Of a DNA stretch of 64,000 bases, positions 59,862 through 64,000 are shown one piece after another; the stretch's first letter is position 1; every line of letters begins with the position of its first letter. A model generated the notes under the pieces. That model ran no database searches. It was given only the letters and a program-made list of their open reading frames with translations, and was not told where the DNA came from. This DNA is from Antrihabitans auranticaus (GTDB lineage: Bacteria > Actinomycetota > Actinomycetes > Mycobacteriales > Mycobacteriaceae): NCBI RefSeq assembly GCF_016481275.1, contig NZ_JAEMNW010000010.1:62001-126000 (forward strand), given 5' to 3'. The position numbers and the translations under genes were made by a program.

Positions 59862-62036
59862 ATGACGGAGCGCGTTCAGGTCGGTGGTCTTCAGGTCGCG
59901 AAGGTGCTGTATGACTTCGTGCAGAACGAGGCGCTGCCGGGCACCGGCGTAGACGCCGACGCGTTCTGGGAAGGCGCCGAGCAGCTCATCGCCGATCTCG
60001 CACCGCGCAACCGCGAACTGCTCGCCAAGCGCGACGAAATCCAGGGCAAACTCGACGCGTGGCATTCGGAGCACCCCGGCACCGGCTACGACCGCGCTGC
60101 CTACAAGGCGTTTCTCCAGGAGATCGGTTACCTGCTCGAAGAGCCCGCGAAGTTCGCCATCAGCACCGCGAACGTCGACGAGGAGATCACGACGACGGCC
60201 GGTCCGCAGCTCGTCGTCCCTGTCATGAACGCGCGCTTCGCCATCAACGCCGCGAACGCCCGATGGGGTTCGCTCTACGACGCGCTCTACGGCACCGACG
60301 CAATCTCCCAAGAGGGTGATTTGGCGCCGGGCAGGGAGTACAACAAGGCTCGCGGCGACAAGGTCATCGAGTTCGCACGCAAGTTCCTCGACGAGTCAGC
60401 TCCATTGGTCTCGGGCTCCCACGTTGGAACCACGAGCTACACGATCTCCGACGGAAAGCTCCTCGTCACGCTTGCCAACGGCAGTATCACCGCGTTGAAG
60501 GACAACTCCGAACTCGCCGGCTACAGCGGTGACCCGGTCTCCCCGACGTCGATCCTGTTGAAGCACAACGGTTTGCACATCGAGATCGAGATCGATCCCG
60601 AGTCACCGATCGGCGCCACCGATCCGGCAGGCATCAAGGATCTCCTGCTCGAGTCCGCTGTCACGACGATCATGGACTTCGAGGATTCGGTTGCCGCCGT
60701 CGACGCCGACGACAAGGTCGTCTGCTACCGCAACTGGCTCGGTCTGATGAAGGGCGACCTGGCGGAGGAAGTCTCCAAGGGCGGTAAGACCTTCACCCGC
60801 GTGATGAACCCCGACCGCGTCTACACCGCACTCGACGGCAGCGAGTTGACGCTGCACGGTCGATCGCTGCTGTTCGTCCGCAACGTCGGGCACCTCATGA
60901 CGAGCGACGCGATCCTCGATTCCGAGGGCAACGACATCCCCGAGGGCATCCTCGATGGCATATTCACGTCCCTCATCGGCGTCCACAGCCTCAACGGCAC
61001 CGCGGCACTGAGCAACAGCCGCACCGGCTCGCTCTACATCGTGAAGCCGAAGATGCACGGCCCCGAGGAAGTTGCGTTCACCAACGAGCTCTTCGGTCGC
61101 ATCGAGGACGTGCTCGGTCTCGAGCGCAACACCCTCAAGGTCGGCATCATGGACGAGGAACGCCGCACGACTGTAAACCTCTCCGCCTGTATCAAGGCCG
61201 CCGAGGCGCGCGTGGTGTTCATCAACACGGGCTTCCTCGACCGCACCGGCGACGAGATCCACACCTCCATGGAGGCGGGTCCGGTCGTGCGTAAGGGCGA
61301 GATGAAGAAGCAGCAGTGGATCCTGTCCTACGAGGATTGGAACGTCGATACCGGTCTCGCGGACGGTCTCGAAGGCAAGGCGCAGATCGGCAAAGGTATG
61401 TGGGCGATGCCCGACCTCATGGCCGACATGCTCGAGCAGAAGATTGCCCACCCGAAAGCGGGCGCCAACACTGCCTGGGTCCCGTCGCCGACGGCCGCAA
61501 CCCTGCATGCGTTGCACTATCACAAGGTCAACGTCTTCGAGCGGCAGGAAGAGATCGCCAAGACCAAGCGCGCGACGGTCGACGACATCCTGACGATCCC
61601 GCTCGCCGCCGACACGAACTGGTCGACAGAAGACAAGCAGAACGAGCTCGACAACAACTCGCAGTCGATCCTGGGCTACGTCGTCCGCTGGATCGATCAC
61701 GGCGTCGGCTGCTCCAAGGTGCCCGACATCAACGACGTGTCGCTCATGGAAGACCGTGCAACGCTGCGGATTTCGAGCCAGCTCGTCGCCAACTGGCTGC
61801 GCCACGGCATTGTCACCGAGGACGAGGTGGTCGAGAGCCTGAAGCGCATGGCACCGGTGGTCGACCGCCAGAACGAGAAGGATCCGACCTACCGTCCGCT
61901 CGCGCCGGATTTCGACACCAACATAGCCTTCCAGGCGGCGAAGGAGCTGATCCTCGAGGGCACCAAGCAGCCGAACGGCTACACCGAGCCGATCCTGCAC
62001 CGGCGTCGTCGCGAGTTCAAAGCAGCGAACGCCTGA
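59862..62036 (+). CDS. glcB: Malate synthase G
   Basis: A 724-residue monomeric enzyme of the glyoxylate shunt: acetyl-CoA + glyoxylate to malate. [33 protein letters not shown], then [61 protein letters not shown] and [17 protein letters not shown] are standard blocks; the catalytic Asp region [25 protein letters not shown] is intact. It permits growth on acetate or fatty acids, in keeping with the beta-oxidation operon nearby. ATG 59862 has GAGG six bases upstream. A strong terminator follows. Confidence 0.97.
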   Translation: MTERVQVGGLQVAKVLYDFVQNEALPGTGVDADAFWEGAEQLIADLAPRNRELLAKRDEIQGKLDAWHSEHPGTGYDRAAYKAFLQEIGYLLEEPAKFAISTANVDEEITTTAGPQLVVPVMNARFAINAANARWGSLYDALYGTDAISQEGDLAPGREYNKARGDKVIEFARKFLDESAPLVSGSHVGTTSYTISDGKLLVTLANGSITALKDNSELAGYSGDPVSPTSILLKHNGLHIEIEIDPESPIGATDPAGIKDLLLESAVTTIMDFEDSVAAVDADDKVVCYRNWLGLMKGDLAEEVSKGGKTFTRVMNPDRVYTALDGSELTLHGRSLLFVRNVGHLMTSDAILDSEGNDIPEGILDGIFTSLIGVHSLNGTAALSNSRTGSLYIVKPKMHGPEEVAFTNELFGRIEDVLGLERNTLKVGIMDEERRTTVNLSACIKAAEARVVFINTGFLDRTGDEIHTSMEAGPVVRKGEMKKQQWILSYEDWNVDTGLADGLEGKAQIGKGMWAMPDLMADMLEQKIAHPKAGANTAWVPSPTAATLHALHYHKVNVFERQEEIAKTKRATVDDILTIPLAADTNWSTEDKQNELDNNSQSILGYVVRWIDHGVGCSKVPDINDVSLMEDRATLRISSQLVANWLRHGIVTEDEVVESLKRMAPVVDRQNEKDPTYRPLAPDFDTNIAFQAAKELILEGTKQPNGYTEPILHRRRREFKAANA

Positions 62037-62049
62037 CACCCAGCTGTTT

Positions 62050-62086
62050 CGAAAGGCCTGCACCCGAATTGGGTGCAGGCCTTTCG
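62050..62086. terminator. Strong bidirectional hairpin terminator
   Basis: CGAAAGGCCTGCACCC (62050-62065) pairs perfectly with GGGTGCAGGCCTTTCG (62071-62086) around a five-base loop, directly after glcB and just before the stop of the convergent SDR gene. It can serve both transcripts; there is no long T-run. Confidence 0.85.
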
Positions 62087-62087
62087 G

Positions 62088-62837
62088 CTATCCCCTGCCG
62101 ATGAACGGCATGGTGGTCGCCGTGATCGTCAGAAACTGCACGTTCGCAGCGAGCGGCAGCGACGCCATGTACAAGACAGCCTCGGCGGCGTGCGCGGCGT
62201 CGAACGTCGGCTCCTGCCGCACCGACCCGTCTGCCTGGCGCGCACCGGTCGCGAAGCCACTGGTCATCTCCGTCGCCGCGTTGCCGATATCGATCTGCCC
62301 ACAAGCAATGTCGAACGCGCGCCCGTCGAGAGACAAGGACTTCGTCAACCCCGTGATGGCATGTTTCGTCGCGGTGTAGGCAGCAGATCCAGGCCGCGGC
62401 ACCTGCGCCGATATCGAGCCGTTGTTGATGATTCGCCCACCGCGCGGGCTCTGCGCCTTCATCACGCGAAACGCGGCCGCGGCACACAGGAAGGAACCCG
62501 TGAGATTCACGGCGACGGTGTCCGCCCAGGCTGCGGGGTCGATCTCGTCGATTGTCCCGGTCGGGCCGAAGGTTCCCGCGTTGTTGACGAGAACGTCGAC
62601 GCGGCCCCACTCGTCGACGACCCGGTCGAACAGTGCGGAGACCTCGTCGGCTTTCGTCACATCCGCTTGTACCACAAGCGAATTCGGACGGGAACCCGCA
62701 GTCTCGACGAGCGGGTCCACGCGCCGCCCTGCGAGCGCGACACGGAAATCCGCGTCGAGCAGGGTACGTGCGATGGCCCGGCCGAGCCCTGATCCCGCTC
62801 CGGTAACGATGGCGACCTGATTCGAGCGCGTTGTCAT
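62088..62837 (-). CDS. SDR family oxidoreductase
   Basis: A 249-residue classical [89 protein letters not shown] contain the cofactor, NNAG, and Ser-Tyr-Lys motifs. The substrate is not evident. Start ATG 62837, with only 30 bp to the divergent GTG at 62868, so the two promoters overlap and transcripts may be leaderless. Confidence 0.92.
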   Translation of the reverse strand: MTTRSNQVAIVTGAGSGLGRAIARTLLDADFRVALAGRRVDPLVETAGSRPNSLVVQADVTKADEVSALFDRVVDEWGRVDVLVNNAGTFGPTGTIDEIDPAAWADTVAVNLTGSFLCAAAAFRVMKAQSPRGGRIINNGSISAQVPRPGSAAYTATKHAITGLTKSLSLDGRAFDIACGQIDIGNAATEMTSGFATGARQADGSVRQEPTFDAAHAAEAVLYMASLPLAANVQFLTITATTMPFIGRG

Positions 62838-62867
62838 ATTCGACGACGATATCGGTAACCTTGCGGC

Positions 62868-64000
62868 GTGACCTCGTCGGATGAATCCGGGCAACATCGC
62901 CGCGAGAAGCGCGTCCGAGGGGTCAGCAAGGGCCCGATCATCGCGGTGGTCGCCGTAGTAGTCGTCGTCCTCCTCGCCTTCGGCTGGTTCAAGGTGCGCG
63001 ACGCCGCCGACGATCGCGGTAGCGACGCTGCTGCCACGTGCGTCGAGGGCGATTCCGTCCTTACGGTCACAGCCGACCCTTCCGTCGCGCCGCAGGTTCG
63101 GACGATCGCGCAGCGATACAACGACACCGCGCCGGTCGTCCGGGATCACTGTGCGACGGTGCAGGTCGAGGCGAAGGCGTCACAGCTTGTGCAGGAAGCG
63201 TTGACGACCGGGAACTGGGACGAAGGGACACTCGGCGCGCGCCCCGGCCTGTGGCTCGCCCAGACCGCCGGTTCGTTACCCACGCTCGCCGGCACGATCG
63301 TCGACGGCACACCCAAGCCGCTGGCGTCCAGCCCCGTCAGACTCGCTGTCCCGCAACAACTCGCCGATGCCCTGCAGAGCGGCAACGTCGGTTGGGGCGA
63401 TCTGCCGCGGCTGCAAAGCGACCAGAACGCGCTGTCTGCCTATGGACTCGCCGGCTGGGGCGGTCTGCGACTGACACTGCCGACCGGTCCAGGCTCGGAG
63501 GCCACGGACATCGGCACCGAGGCGGTCGCCGCCGCCGTGGCCAACGCCGGTTTCGGACCGCTCTCCGACGAGGCGGTACGGTCGGCACCCGTCGTGACGG
63601 CTGTGTCCACTCTTGCCGCCGGGGGACCCAAAACTGATTCTACGAAAGCTGCACTGGATTCACTTACCGCACAACCAGATCCCGCTACCGGTGAAATACA
63701 CGCCGTCTTCGCCACCGAACAGCAGCTGAAGGCGGCGAGCGGTGGCAAAGTCACCGGCTACACACCGACCGGTGCCACGGTCGTTTCCGAAGTCCTTGCC
63801 GTCCCGTTGTCCGGCACCTGGGTGGACGAAACGCAGCATCGTACGGCAGACCTGTTCGTCGACTTCGCTTCGCAGCCGGATCAGCGCGACATCCTGGCCG
63901 ACAGCGGCTTTCGTGTCGGCGAGGTCGAGCGATCGCTGAATCCGGCGCCGGATTCGGTGCGTCGACAACTGGCGGACATCGTCGCGAACCCGATACTCGG
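62868..64000 (+). CDS. Membrane-anchored substrate-binding-like protein (truncated by window edge)
   Basis: The gene begins at GTG 62868 and runs off the right edge with 377 complete codons. A basic N-terminal segment ([11 protein letters not shown]) and one helix ([19 protein letters not shown]) anchor it; the rest is extracytoplasmic. [58 protein letters not shown] and [19 protein letters not shown] resemble an extracellular solute-binding fold. Comparable actinobacterial proteins continue into a von Willebrand factor A domain, which would lie beyond the edge. Ligand unknown. Confidence 0.75.
   Translation, partial: MTSSDESGQHRREKRVRGVSKGPIIAVVAVVVVVLLAFGWFKVRDAADDRGSDAAATCVEGDSVLTVTADPSVAPQVRTIAQRYNDTAPVVRDHCATVQVEAKASQLVQEALTTGNWDEGTLGARPGLWLAQTAGSLPTLAGTIVDGTPKPLASSPVRLAVPQQLADALQSGNVGWGDLPRLQSDQNALSAYGLAGWGGLRLTLPTGPGSEATDIGTEAVAAAVANAGFGPLSDEAVRSAPVVTAVSTLAAGGPKTDSTKAALDSLTAQPDPATGEIHAVFATEQQLKAASGGKVTGYTPTGATVVSEVLAVPLSGTWVDETQHRTADLFVDFASQPDQRDILADSGFRVGEVERSLNPAPDSVRRQLADIVANPIL

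Overview
The window is 64 kb of high-GC actinobacterial chromosome. Many starts are GTG or TTG, genes overlap as ATGA/GTGA, and several families (DUF222/HNH, GuaB1, Ltp1-type thiolase, GT87 mannosyltransferase, MprF-like lysyltransferase, IdeR-type iron boxes) are typical of Mycobacteriales. A Nocardiaceae-like organism (Rhodococcus/Nocardia relatives) is the best guess; no rRNA or tRNA gene was seen to fix it. Both edges cut genes: an aldehyde-dehydrogenase-like N-terminus at the left and an anchored substrate-binding-like protein at the right.

Layout. 0-12.4 kb: a TetR gene with palindromic operators; an ECF42-type sigma factor with its DGPF/YCII partner and an in-frame 15-bp tandem repeat; a six-gene operon of DUF6230-like exported proteins alternating with DUF6114-like membrane proteins (best candidate for an undescribed envelope system); an ArsR-SRPBCC pair with a 20-bp operator; AzlCD; a free-standing LeuA regulatory domain; a penicillin-recognising lipoprotein; and an M23 peptidase with BlaI. 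12.9-31.2 kb: a complete group 1h (actinobacterial, high-affinity) [NiFe]-hydrogenase locus in two converging operons. The plus operon is hypF, SIS-HypC fusion, SIS, hypE, hypC, hypD, DUF6390. The minus operon is hypA, hypB, hhyS, hhyL, NifU-like, DUF5947, DUF6084, an unknown 452-residue protein, a 39-residue membrane peptide, maturation protease and a second hypC. A DUF222/HNH gene and a 2-oxoglutarate-type oxygenase sit at the junction.

31.4-38.6 kb: an XRE/MmyB-type regulator with a 19-bp operator, a type II NADH dehydrogenase, and a urease operon ureABCFGD ending in an ArsR gene that looks like a nickel/cobalt sensor. Urease and hydrogenase both need nickel, so the regulator's place is suggestive. 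38.6-44 kb: thioesterase, an IdeR-box-controlled FhuF-like gene, a phosphatidylglycerol lysyltransferase-like membrane protein and a mycolyltransferase-like esterase. 44-52.7 kb: BlaI-M56, a DMT transporter, guaB1, paired CBS/CorC membrane proteins, a conserved protein of unknown function and a GT87 mannosyltransferase. 52.7-58.8 kb: a lipid/steroid-type beta-oxidation operon (Ltp1 thiolase, SRPBCC, MaoC, SDR, acyl-CoA dehydrogenase, thioesterase) divergent from a TetR gene. 58.8-64 kb: a VOC protein, malate synthase G with a strong terminator, an SDR and the truncated edge gene.

A 42-bp hairpin-forming repeat occurs twice, each copy abutting the stop codon of a minus-strand gene. Family names were assigned by reading the proteins; no database search was run.
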